A DNA stretch of 8,385 nucleotides from Roseiarcus sp050013915 (GCA_050013915.1 JBEKEI010000191.1:1-8385), one strand, 5' to 3'. Shown: positions 1 through 7,718, numbered from the stretch's first letter. Translations and numbers: made by a program. Notes: generated from the letters alone by a model not told the origin.

Positions 1-62
1 ACGGCGAGCGGATTGCTCGCTGCAAGCTGGCCGAGCGGTCGCTGACCTGCAAGAAGGACTGA
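1..62 (+). CDS. possible 3' end of a gene entering from the left edge
   Basis: The third frame is open from the window edge to a TGA at 60-62 and would give a short basic, cysteine-containing tail ending CKLAERSLTCKKD. A second frame is also open, to a TAG at 80-82, so the correct frame cannot be decided from about 20 codons. No product can be named. If the tRNA fragment at 183-229 is the far end of an integrated element, this tail would belong to the element rather than to the old chromosome. Confidence 0.2.
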   Translation, partial: GERIARCKLAERSLTCKKD

Positions 63-182
63 GGCGATTTCCCAACCGATAGGCCGAGGCAAAGAATCGG
101 CAGAGTGTGACACCTGCAATCCCCTGGGATCGTCCTCTTCCGAACACCACACGCGCAGGCCGTCAAGGTCGGCGTGGCCTTT

Positions 183-229
183 GCCTCCGAAGGCGGAGGC
201 CACACGTTCGAATCGTGTCGGGCGCGCCA
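183..229 (+). other. 3' half of tRNA-Arg(CCG), probable attachment-site scar
   Basis: The stretch folds as the 3' portion of a tRNA. Positions 185-191 read CTCCGAA, which fits a 7-base anticodon loop with anticodon CCG (arginine). GGCGG at 192-196 is the 3' anticodon strand and AGGCC at 197-201 is the variable loop. A perfect T arm follows: ACACG at 202-206, loop TTCGAAT, CGTGT at 214-218. The acceptor strand CGGGCGC is at 219-225, then G and CCA at 226-229. The partner strands are missing: the bases before 183 do not complete the anticodon stem, and no GCGCCCG acceptor strand lies upstream. It therefore cannot be a working tRNA. Tyrosine-recombinase elements commonly integrate in the 3' half of tRNA genes and duplicate exactly this part. 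In the usual geometry, bases 1-182 would be element DNA and bases after 229 the older chromosome or a second element. Confidence 0.75.
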
Positions 230-362
230 ATTCGGTACAGAACTGGGCACGCCAAAACCCGCCGTTTTCGCGCTTGAAGCGGCGACGAGCGTGCGCAGCA
301 GTTCGCTTTTCGAGCCCATGATGCGAAGTTCTTCCGCGTCGACCCGCTGAAGGAAGTCTCAT

Positions 363-2372
363 ATGCCCCAAGTCCAGCTTACCGGCGATATGCATCACAC
401 CAACATGGTCGCTGCTGTCGAAGACGACGGCAAGTGGCACATGCTCCTGCCGTTTCCCAAGCAGACCATTAGACAGATTGCGCTCGTGGGGAGCGACCGC
501 CTCGTCTGCCTGTCCGAGGATTCGGAAATCTGTTTGATCGATTGGCGATCGAACAAGGAAATCGCCAGGCGACACCTCCCGAAGAAGACGACCAAAGGCA
601 TATTTGTAACGGCTGATGCTGAGTTCATCGCCATATACCCCAGGAAAAGTCATCTTGACCGCGCACGACATATGCAAGCCATTCAGGTCCTCCGGGCGAC
701 GAACCTCGAGACGATGGTGGAAGGTGACGCGCTTCAATGGCCGATCGGCCAATCCGTCGGACGGATTGTCTATCGAGGCACACATCAGCCAGAACGCGGC
801 GGACCCGGCGAACCGATCGAACTCCAGATGCAGGGCAATATCGTCGAGGACGACGCCGGTCGATTGGCGTTCGTGTGCTCCGATTGCAGTCCGACAGACT
901 CCTACTCTTATTATGGACTCTGCCGCATCGATCGTTCCGACTGGTCAGCGCATTTCCAACCGATCCCGAATGAAGCGGGACCTTGGCGATGGTTCAGCCC
1001 AAGTGGACATTATTCGATCGCACGACATTCGGGCGTCCCCTTCGACCAAGGCCGCTCCGCCAGCGAGCGAGCATCCAATTGGTCCGCAATTGCGGAGGGA
1101 GAAAAGCAGCACAGCGCTGTACTCGAACTCTGGAGGACCGAACCTCCCAAGCTTGAAAAACTTATCGTCTTGGGCAGAACGCTCCCTGAGTGGGCTTCCG
1201 ACGTGGTCTGGGAGCCCAACGAGACCGGCTTCTGGGTTCAGTTCGGCGGCAATTCGCGGCAGATCGAATACCAGCGCGTCGGCCTCGACGGTTCGCTTTC
1301 GCCGTTATTTGCCTTTCAGCGCTTCTGTGACAAGAAATTTACTCACGCCCAGAAAATTGTTGGCTTGGCGGATTCCCGGCGGGTCGAGATCCGAACCGCC
1401 CATGACTCCGTCTACATCCAACGTGACTGGTGCAACAGCGACGTGCCTTTCCGAATGATCTCTCAGGACGAAGATGGTTTTCGCCAATCGACTACGCTCT
1501 ATCCACCAGAGGCGGCTGTTAAGCGTTTTCTCGCCCGATCGCTACGCCGCCACGTCGTGGCGGTACACGAATTTTCGGAAGCTGGCGTGGTCGACGCGCT
1601 CCAGCGTCTCACGCACGACGTTCGCGAACGTCTGCCTGATATCCTTCAAAGAGAAGTCTTCGAGGTGTCCTTCAAGGTGGGCAAACGATCGATGTCCGAA
1701 ATCGTGTTCTTCCGACGCCTGACACAAGAACGCATCCCGGTCGCATCGGTACTGCGAGAATTTCTGACGACTTATCTAGACACCCAATTGCCCATCGTCG
1801 AGACCAAGAGGATATTTCGTCAGATTTGGGGTCCGGAAAACCAAGGTGCGCTCGGCCCCGCGATGCTGGCGCTGCTGCGTCTTGATCCGAGCGCGCACGA
1901 TGTGTTTCGCGTCTATCTCGCCAAGCGGGATGGGGAGGATGAAACATATTCTACCGACGTAATCATGAAGATCTACATCCAGGAAACCGGGTGGCGCGAT
2001 CGGGCCATGATCGGGTTCGGCGTTTATTTTGCGCTTATCCGGCACAGGGATGGACGGCTGGCGCTCGCCGGCGGGTTGCTCAATGAGTATGGCCTCCTCC
2101 CAGCCGCCGAAGCGATGATCAATGCGGACGATTTCGCTTCGTTAGTTATGCAGGAGATCGACCAATTCGTCGTCAATCCCGGCTTGCACGAAGGCGGTAA
2201 ACAGGATCTTTATCTGGCGCTCCAACCCAGCCTCGAGATGACGGAGTACGGCCGGCAGGCGCTTGCAATCGTCGCTTCAAAGAGTGGTTTCGCCTTGGTT
2301 CGCGGCGCCGATGAACGCGGCTTGGACCGTGCGCTTCTGCAACTTCGCGACTTTGTCGGGAGAAAGCAATAA
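363..2372 (+). CDS. unrecognised protein with beta-propeller-like N-terminus and helical C-terminus (669 aa)
   Basis: The function is not recognised. The ATG at 363 is preceded by AAGGAAG at 350-356 with good spacing, and an in-frame stop at 348-350 rules out a longer protein. Roughly residues 1-370 are rich in short strands with turns of the WD40/propeller kind, for example IALVGSDRLVCLSEDSEICL, WRWFSPSGHYSIARHSG and DVVWEPNETGFWVQF. Roughly residues 385-669 are mostly amphipathic helix. No signal peptide, membrane segment, Walker motif or nuclease motif was seen, so it is probably cytosolic. The base composition is visibly lower in GC than that of the haloperoxidase and regulator genes, which together with the tRNA scar just upstream fits acquired DNA. 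It stands alone, with no co-directional partner within 600 bp. A scaffold or sensor role is possible from the propeller, but that is inference only. Confidence 0.85.
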   Translation: MPQVQLTGDMHHTNMVAAVEDDGKWHMLLPFPKQTIRQIALVGSDRLVCLSEDSEICLIDWRSNKEIARRHLPKKTTKGIFVTADAEFIAIYPRKSHLDRARHMQAIQVLRATNLETMVEGDALQWPIGQSVGRIVYRGTHQPERGGPGEPIELQMQGNIVEDDAGRLAFVCSDCSPTDSYSYYGLCRIDRSDWSAHFQPIPNEAGPWRWFSPSGHYSIARHSGVPFDQGRSASERASNWSAIAEGEKQHSAVLELWRTEPPKLEKLIVLGRTLPEWASDVVWEPNETGFWVQFGGNSRQIEYQRVGLDGSLSPLFAFQRFCDKKFTHAQKIVGLADSRRVEIRTAHDSVYIQRDWCNSDVPFRMISQDEDGFRQSTTLYPPEAAVKRFLARSLRRHVVAVHEFSEAGVVDALQRLTHDVRERLPDILQREVFEVSFKVGKRSMSEIVFFRRLTQERIPVASVLREFLTTYLDTQLPIVETKRIFRQIWGPENQGALGPAMLALLRLDPSAHDVFRVYLAKRDGEDETYSTDVIMKIYIQETGWRDRAMIGFGVYFALIRHRDGRLALAGGLLNEYGLLPAAEAMINADDFASLVMQEIDQFVVNPGLHEGGKQDLYLALQPSLEMTEYGRQALAIVASKSGFALVRGADERGLDRALLQLRDFVGRKQ

Positions 2373-2686
2373 TTGTCGCAAACGGCGTGGGCTTCCACGA
2401 TGCGCAAGATGGTGGGGTGTCGGACACTTGCCAATTGGAGCGCGCGCCGGGCCGCGGCCTCATCGCGTCTGAGCGAAGCAATATTGCCCATCTTCATCGA
2501 CCATGGCGCGCCATTTCGGGTGCTCGAGACGTTTGGGCTGCAAGAGGCGATGCTCGATGTATTAGGCCACGACACTGTCGAGCTTCCAGCTGCCGCTTCG
2601 CCGAGTTCTTCCGTGCACAGGGTGAGCTTGATTCGGCTCCCGGCTTCGGTTCGCTGGATCTGCGCTTGCACGCTCCGGTCCACTTC
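2373..2686. other. intergenic stretch without a convincing gene
   Basis: This is the left half of a 647-bp gap between the convergent ends of the propeller gene and the haloperoxidase gene. Several short overlapping frames are open on both strands, but none has a ribosome binding site, a recognisable motif or consistent codon use. The most protein-like piece is a plus-strand frame at about 2460-2570 reading FIDHGAPFRVLETFGLQEAM, which may be a decayed fragment. No terminator hairpin followed by a T run was found behind the stop at 2372. Confidence 0.4.
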
Positions 2687-2990
2687 ATGAGTTCCGGTAC
2701 GCCGGCCGTATTCTGGATCGCGATGGGAGCGATCTTCGTCGATGAGTTCCGCGTGCGCTGGTATCGCGCCCTCGCCTGGCTGGCGCTGGTCACGCTCGGC
2801 GCGGTGGACATGTTCAGACATTGGCGGGACAGGCGACGGACCTCGTGGAAGGCCGGCGCCGGCTTCGTGTCTGTATGCAATTGTGACCGCGCTCTACGGG
2901 GTGCTGATCATCGAGTCGGAGTGGCTCTGGCCGGGCGGCTTGTCGGCGGCGCCGCTGGTCGGCTCGTTCGCCCGAACAGCCGCCGAGCCC
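2687..2990 (+). pseudogene. possible frameshifted remnant of a small membrane protein
   Basis: Two neighbouring plus-strand frames each hold a convincing hydrophobic piece. At about 2690-2830 one frame reads FWIAMGAIFVDEF, then an arginine-rich turn, then ALAWLALVTLGAVDMF and HWRDRRR, which looks like one or two membrane spans with a positive inside segment. At about 2870-2950 the next frame reads LYAIVTALYGVLIIESEWLW, another likely span. Joining the two requires a frame change between about 2830 and 2870, and the second piece runs on without a clean end into the tail of the haloperoxidase gene. No start codon with a good Shine-Dalgarno site was seen. It may be a decayed gene or a chance pattern in GC-rich DNA. 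The family is not recognised. Confidence 0.3.
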
Positions 2991-3019
2991 GCGCGGCGCG
3001 GGCCCGGCAGGCGCATCAT

Positions 3020-4255
3020 TCAGCGCGTCGGCACCGCGACGGGCTGCATCAGGTTCTTCACCACGTACTCGCCGATCTTGTAGCCCATGTCCTGCCCGAC
3101 ACGGGTCGAGAACCGGTAATGGAAGCCGGCCCAGATCCGCGCCTGCGAAACCTCGTCGGTAAAGGCGCGCACGTCGGTCCAGCGATGGACGATACCAGGC
3201 GCCGTTGGACTCGTGATCGAAACTTCCGGCATCTCGGGCGTGCCGAATACCGCCTGCACGACGCCCGCGAGGCTCGCGCTGACGATGCAGTGCGCACACG
3301 GATATTCCGGATGCATGGGGGTCGCGTCGGTCGGTTGCCAGGCAGCGTCGCGCTCGGTGGCCGGATTGTCGTCGATGTCGCCGTTGCGGATGGCGGTGAC
3401 GGGGCGCCAGAATCCGTAGTGGTACTTGGCGTCGAACACGGCGATCTGGGCATCGGCTCTCGCGACCGCCGCGAGCGCAAACAGGCGGGCGCAGTCGACG
3501 ATGCTGAGTTCCTTGGCCTGCGCCAGCGTGCGGATGACGGGATAGTAGACTCTGCCGTCGACCGCCAGCCAGAAGCGCGCGTCCGCGGTCTGCCGCGCCG
3601 AGCGCTTGGTGCTGGTGAGGCCGCCGAGCTCCTTGATCTCATTGTAGTCGGCGGCCCATTCCGCGCTGTTGAGTGCGATCGGTGCCGCGGGCCGGAACTG
3701 GGACGCGCTGGTCAGGGCGAATGGCTTGACGCCCGGCCACTGCGGCACCAAGGGGGGAGCGGTCGGCACATAGACGCCGGCCGTGGTTCGCGGCCGGTAG
3801 GTGTCTGGTGCGCGCGCGCCGTCGTTGGTCCGCGCCTCCAGGATCTTGGCCGCGATCGCTTCGCCAAGCTTGATGCCTTCGTCCTTCGCGGCACCGTTGG
3901 GAATGGCGGCGAGGTAGGCTGCAAGCGCGGCTTTCACCTCGTCCTGCGTCCGCGGGTCGACGGCAGCGAGCACCGTCCCGGCGGCGGCCGCCGCCGCGGC
4001 CTCTTTCGACGCGCTTGCCGCCGCCGGAAGCTGCACCAGATAGGGCCGGTACTTGCGCTCGATCGAGTTGACGGCGTCGAACATGGCCAGTTGGGTCATT
4101 GCGATGATGCGCTCTGCCGGCGCCGGCCCCATGTTGCGGCTGACGCCGAAAGCGACCGCCTTGTCGTTCCAGTCGGTGATGACGTCAGCGGACGCCGGGT
4201 GGGCCAAGCCGAGCAGGGCGACGGCGACCAGGGCATTGCGATGATTTGCGCTCAT
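3020..4255 (-). CDS. vanadium-dependent haloperoxidase / PAP2-superfamily secreted protein (411 aa)
   Basis: Members of this superfamily bind vanadate or phosphate in a helical bundle and act as haloperoxidases or acid phosphatases. The exact substrate cannot be told from sequence. The N-terminus has a short charged start, a hydrophobic core (ALVAVALLGLA) and an ASA signal-peptidase site at residues 21-23, so export to the periplasm is expected. Three anion-pocket motifs are in order: K277-x6-R284-P (KYHYGFWRP), P319-C-A-H322 where the family usually has PSGH, and R373-x5-H379 (ARIWAGFHYRF). All the key Lys, Arg and His residues are present, and only the Ser-Gly pair of motif 2 is changed, to Cys-Ala. 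The start at 4255 is chosen because AGGAGG lies 10 bases upstream and the signal peptide begins there. A longer open frame reaching 4645 would run through the divergent regulator gene. The gene is transcribed away from that regulator, which probably controls it. Confidence 0.85.
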   Translation of the reverse strand: MSANHRNALVAVALLGLAHPASADVITDWNDKAVAFGVSRNMGPAPAERIIAMTQLAMFDAVNSIERKYRPYLVQLPAAASASKEAAAAAAAGTVLAAVDPRTQDEVKAALAAYLAAIPNGAAKDEGIKLGEAIAAKILEARTNDGARAPDTYRPRTTAGVYVPTAPPLVPQWPGVKPFALTSASQFRPAAPIALNSAEWAADYNEIKELGGLTSTKRSARQTADARFWLAVDGRVYYPVIRTLAQAKELSIVDCARLFALAAVARADAQIAVFDAKYHYGFWRPVTAIRNGDIDDNPATERDAAWQPTDATPMHPEYPCAHCIVSASLAGVVQAVFGTPEMPEVSITSPTAPGIVHRWTDVRAFTDEVSQARIWAGFHYRFSTRVGQDMGYKIGEYVVKNLMQPVAVPTR

Positions 4256-4275
4256 TCGGGTTCTTCCTCCTGATT

Positions 4276-4292
4276 GCGGCCATGACGGCCGC
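4276..4292. repeat. short inverted repeat in the haloperoxidase 5' leader
   Basis: GCGGCC at 4276-4281 and GGCCGC at 4287-4292 are perfect complements separated by ATGAC. The hairpin sits about 20 bases upstream of the haloperoxidase start codon, next to its AGGAGG ribosome site. It could be a minor regulatory site, but six-base GC arms arise by chance in DNA of this composition. Confidence 0.3.
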
Positions 4293-4336
4293 GTGCGACA
4301 AATCTCGCGGCGACGGCTCAGGAAGTACCGGGGCAG

Positions 4337-4358
4337 TTCCGGGAAATTTCCGGGAAAT
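4337..4358. promoter_or_regulatory. tandem 11-bp direct repeat, candidate operator of the divergent promoter region
   Basis: TTCCGGGAAAT occurs twice with no gap, at 4337-4347 and 4348-4358, followed by a partial third unit start (TC). The units are identical and repeat every 11 bases, about one helical turn, so both copies face the same side of the DNA. OmpR/PhoB-type winged-helix domains, the class at the N-terminus of the regulator starting at 4377, are known to bind tandem direct repeats with this kind of spacing. The site is 19 bp before the regulator start codon and about 80 bp before the haloperoxidase start codon. At that distance, binding could block the regulator's own promoter or leader while acting on the opposite promoter. 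The repeat is seen directly; its role as operator is inferred. Confidence 0.6.
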
Positions 4359-4376
4359 TCGAGAGCGAGCTGACGC

Positions 4377-7168
4377 ATGGCCGCGGATCGGCAATTCGCC
4401 TTTGGCTTGTTTCGCTTCGACGCGCGAACCGGGCAGCTGTGGCGCGACGGCGCCGAGGTGAAGCTCACGCCGCGGGCGGCCGCCGTGCTGCACATGCTGG
4501 CCGAGCGGGCGCAGGAACTCGTCACCAAACAGGAGCTGTTCGACCACGTCTGGGGCGGCATGGCGGTGAGCGACGACGCGCTCACGTCCTGCATCCAGGA
4601 GCTGCGGGGCGCGCTCGGCGACGACGCCCGGCACCCGCGCACCATCGAGACCCGACACCGGCGCGGCTACCGTCTAATGGTGCCGGCTACTCCGATCGCC
4701 GATCGAGGCGGCGGTGCCGCGCCGCCGGAGATTTTTGCCCCCGAGCGGTCGCGGCTGGTTGGGCGGGTCGCCGAGCTTGAGGAGCTTGCGCGCGCCTTCG
4801 GCCATGCGCGGTCGGGCCGTCGTCAGGTCGTGTTCGTGACTGGCGAGCCCGGCATCGGCAAGAGCTCGATCGCCGACACCTTTCTGGAGCAACTGCGGAC
4901 CGCGTACACGGTCAGGATTGCGCGAGGCCAATGCCTCGACCATCACGGCGTCGGCGAGCCCTATCTTCCCTTGATCGAGGCGTTGACGCGCTTGGCTGGG
5001 GGGCAAGACGGAACGGCGGTGAAGCAGATTCTTTGGGCTCAGGCGCCGAGCGGGCTCGCGCAAATGCCGTCCCTGTGGACGCGGTCGGAGCGCACCATGC
5101 TGGAAGCTCGCGGCAGCGCGACGCGCGAGCGCATGATGCGTGAACTGACGCTTGCAATCGAGGCGATCGCCTCGGACGTGCCACTGCTGCTCAAGCTCGA
5201 AGATATTCACTGGAGCGACTCGTCGACGCTCGACTGGCTCGCCCACGTGGCGCGCCGCCCGGAGCCCGCTCGCCTCATGGTGCTGGCGACGTTCCGGCCA
5301 GCCGACGTGACGGCCGCAAGGGCGGGCCTCGGCGTTCTCGTGACGGAGCTTGCGTTGCATGGGCGGTGCAGGGAAATCGCGCTCGATCCTCTCGGTCTCC
5401 AGGCGGTTGAAGCCTATCTGCACGCACGGCTGGGAGATGACGGCGGCGCCGCGCAGTGGCGCGGAATGGCGCCATTGCTGCTCGAGCGAACGGGCGGCAA
5501 TCCGCTGTTCATGACCAGGATCGTTAATCAGCTGGCGCAACAGGACGCCTCGCGGCAGACGCCCGGCGCGATCGTGTCAATCCCGCATGACGTGCGGCGC
5601 TTCATCGATCGGCAGATCGACGAGCTTGACGAGAGCGACCGCAACTTGTTGACCGTCGCGAGCGTCATCCGCCGCGAATTTGCGACCGCCGCCGTTGCCG
5701 CCGCCTTGGAGATCGACGGCGAGCGGGTCGAGACCGCCTGCGCACGTCTGGCTCGGCAGGGCGTGTTCATCGTCAAAACCGGATCGGCCGTCTGGCTGGA
5801 CGGCACGCGCGCGGAGCTCTATTCGTTCCGGCACGATCTCTACCGGGAGCTGTTATACGAGCGCCTGCCGGCAACGCGCCGCGCGCGCAGCCATGCCCGC
5901 GTCGGCAATCGGCTCGAAACCACCTGGACCGGCCGGCTGGACGCGATCGCGGCGGAGCTTGCGGAGCATTTCGAGCGCGGCAACGAGCTGGTGCGCGCGA
6001 TTCCTCACCATCAGCGCGCCGCCGCCAACGCTATGCGGCGCAGCGCCAACGAGGCGGCAGTCGGACATCTGCGTCGCGCGATCGATGCGATCGGGCAGAT
6101 TGCTGACGAGACTCAGCGCGCCATGGTCGAAGTCGAATTGCGCATCGGGCTGGGGGCCGCCTTCGTGGCGACCCGGGGATTTGGGGCGTCGGAAGTGCTC
6201 GAGGCTTATTCCAGGGCCGAGGCGCTTTGCGAGCATTTGGGCGAGCGCGCGGATATCTTCCCGGCACTCTGGGGTCAGTGGATGTTTCGCTGGGGACGAA
6301 GCGAACTGGACGAGGCCTGGCGGCTTTGTGGAAGGTTGTTGGCGTTGGCGGAAAAATCCGGTGATCCGGGACTCCGGCTTCAGGCCCACCATGCCGCGTG
6401 GGCGACCGCGTTTGGGCGTGGCGAGCTGGCGGAAGTCCGTGCGCACGCGGAGGCCGGTCTTGCCCTCTATAACGCGTCGATGCATCAGGCGATGGCGTCG
6501 AGCTACGGCAACCATGACGCCAGCACCTGCGCGCGAAACTTCTCGGCCCTGGCGTTGGCGCTGGCGGGCGAGGACGAACGTGCACGCTCGATGGCGGATA
6601 ACTCGCTGGCTGCCGCAAGGAGCCTCAACGATCCGTTTTCGCTGGCGCTCACCCTCTATTTCGCGTCGGCGATGGCACAAGTTCTGGGCGATGTAACACT
6701 CGCCGCTCAGCATGCCGAAGCAAGCAGGCAGTTGGCTACGGAACATGACCTTGCATCGCCAAGAGCATGGAGCACGGGAGTGCTCGGATGGTGCGCGGCC
6801 GAAGCCGGTGACCCCGACCGTGGCGTCGCTTTGTTGAACGAGGCAGTCGCTGCGTTGCAGGCGACGCAATCGCGTTATTTCATGTCTTGTCTGCTCGGAC
6901 TGTTGGCGGAAGCGCACATGAAGGCCGCGCACCCTGCCGACGCGATGAAAGCGGTCGAGGAAGGATCGCGCTGGCCGAAACGAGCGGCGAGCGCTTCTAC
7001 AGCGCGGAACTCCATCGGCTGCGCGGCGAGCTGTTGGCTCGTGCGCCGCACGGCTGGAAGCGCAAGGCTGAAGCGTCGTTCCGCGCCGCCATCAAGGTCG
7101 CGAAGCAGCAAGGCGCCACGGCTTTGGAGCGTAAGGCAAATGAAAGCTTGCGCCGCTGGTCGGGATAG
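4377..7168 (+). CDS. winged-helix / AAA-type ATPase / TPR transcriptional regulator, frameshifted near its 3' end
   Basis: This is a large single-protein regulator. Residues 1-100 form an OmpR/PhoB-type winged helix (LTPRAAAVLHML, VWGGMAVSDDALTSCIQELR, ending ETRHRRGYRLMVP). Residues about 120-420 are a STAND/AAA-16-like ATPase with Walker A GEPGIGKSS at 156-164 and a Walker B-like LLLKLEDIHWSD at 270-281. From about residue 500 on it is helical with repeated Ala/Leu/Glu-rich TPR-like pairs, presumably the signal-sensing part. The protein is expected in the cytosol, with ATP-dependent switching typical of the class. The reading frame is intact to residue 862 (6960-6962). After that, the same frame gives an Arg/Ser-rich tail ending at 7196. 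The -1 frame from 6962 gives a normal TPR-type ending (LAETSGERFYSAELHRLRGE to ESLRRWSG) with a stop at 7166-7168. One restored base would give a 930-residue protein. The start ATG has only a weak Shine-Dalgarno site. The gene diverges from the haloperoxidase gene and probably regulates it and itself. Confidence 0.85.
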
Positions 7169-7170
7169 CT

Positions 7171-7326
7171 GCGACCATCGGAGGCAAGGATTTTGAGGGA
7201 ATGCCGGGCATGGTTCTCTATATCCCCCCGAACGTGGTTCATTCGGTAAGAGCGACGCCACAGGCCGACGGAGTATTCTTCACCGCGAAGGATGCATCGC
7301 ATGGCTTGCAAGGGGTCAAAGCCTGA
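7171..7326 (+). pseudogene. C-terminal remnant of a cupin-domain gene
   Basis: The frame ending in TGA at 7324-7326 reads GGKDFEGMPGMVLYIPPN, then VVHSVRATP, then VFFTAKDASHGLQGVKA. This matches the second cupin motif (a glycine, then PPN and a histidine), the following strand and the typical end of small single-domain cupins. The upstream half of the barrel, with the first metal-binding motif, is missing: three codons further left the sequence becomes the end of the regulator gene. An ATG at 7201 with GAGGGA just before it could start a 41-residue peptide, but that would not fold as a cupin. It is best read as a headless leftover at a rearrangement junction. Base composition changes here from the GC-rich regulator to a lower-GC stretch. 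Confidence 0.6.
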
Positions 7327-7373
7327 ATTGGCGTGTAAAGTTCTTATTGGGAAGGAAACACACGGAATTACCG

Positions 7374-7718
7374 ATGCAGGAAACTTCATCCGTCAGTTTT
7401 AGCGGCGTATTTGCTTTGCGTGACAGCGTCACGGAAGAAGAGTTCTTGCCGCGATTGCACGCCTTCTTGCAGCATTTCATAGATATAGGATTCGCGACGG
7501 ACTATCGCGTTATGCGCCGCGAAGCGCTAGACGGTTTTGGCAAGACACTACCGGCCTTCACGTATCGAGGTGAACTTATCTATCCAGACTTGGAGCGGGA
7601 GCATGCCGCGTATGAATACGTCAAACAACGTAGCGAGCAAGTACACTCGCTGCATGTAGCAATGAACTCACTGGTCAAACCCGACGCAGACTTCTTTCTA
7701 GAGACGCAGATCGCATAG
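7374..7718 (+). CDS. small unrecognised protein (114 aa), possible alpha/beta-barrel fold
   Basis: The family is not recognised. The ATG at 7374 is preferred; a TTG at 7347 in the same frame would add nine residues, and neither has an ideal Shine-Dalgarno site (AAGGAA at 7352-7357 is 16 bases before the ATG). The predicted order is strand (SFSGVFAL), long helix (TEEEFLPRLHAFLQHFI), strand (DYRVMRREA), strand (FTYRGELIYPD), helix (EREHAAYEYVKQRS), and a final segment ending DADFFLETQIA. That strand-helix-strand-strand-helix pattern suggests a ferredoxin-like or dimeric alpha/beta-barrel protein, but this is inference. There is no signal peptide or membrane segment. The codon use looks like a real gene, with moderate GC like the cupin remnant upstream. 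No co-directional partner follows. Confidence 0.7.
   Translation: MQETSSVSFSGVFALRDSVTEEEFLPRLHAFLQHFIDIGFATDYRVMRREALDGFGKTLPAFTYRGELIYPDLEREHAAYEYVKQRSEQVHSLHVAMNSLVKPDADFFLETQIA

Noticed and set aside
2387..4273. Plus-strand open frame of 628 codons
   Set aside because: Most of it is antisense to the haloperoxidase gene, which has a signal peptide, all three active-site motifs and a ribosome site. The plus-strand product is an Arg/Gly-rich shadow.
4246..4461. Plus-strand frame resembling a small lipoprotein (FFLLIAAMTAAC)
   Set aside because: It starts with TTG, has a poor lipobox (Thr at -3), overlaps the starts of both divergent genes and runs out of frame into the regulator. Probably chance.
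4256..4645. 130-codon N-terminal extension of the haloperoxidase frame
   Set aside because: It overlaps the divergent winged-helix domain and would put the signal peptide in the middle of the protein. The ATG at 4255 has AGGAGG upstream.
4674..5540. Minus-strand frame of 288 codons
   Set aside because: It is antisense to the ATPase domain, which has clear Walker motifs; its product is Arg/His/Pro-rich without a domain. The minus-strand frame at 5853-6932 is rejected on the same grounds, lying antisense to the TPR region.
6957..6970. Programmed -1 ribosomal frameshift
   Set aside because: No X-XXY-YYZ slippery site or downstream stem-loop is apparent; an indel is simpler.
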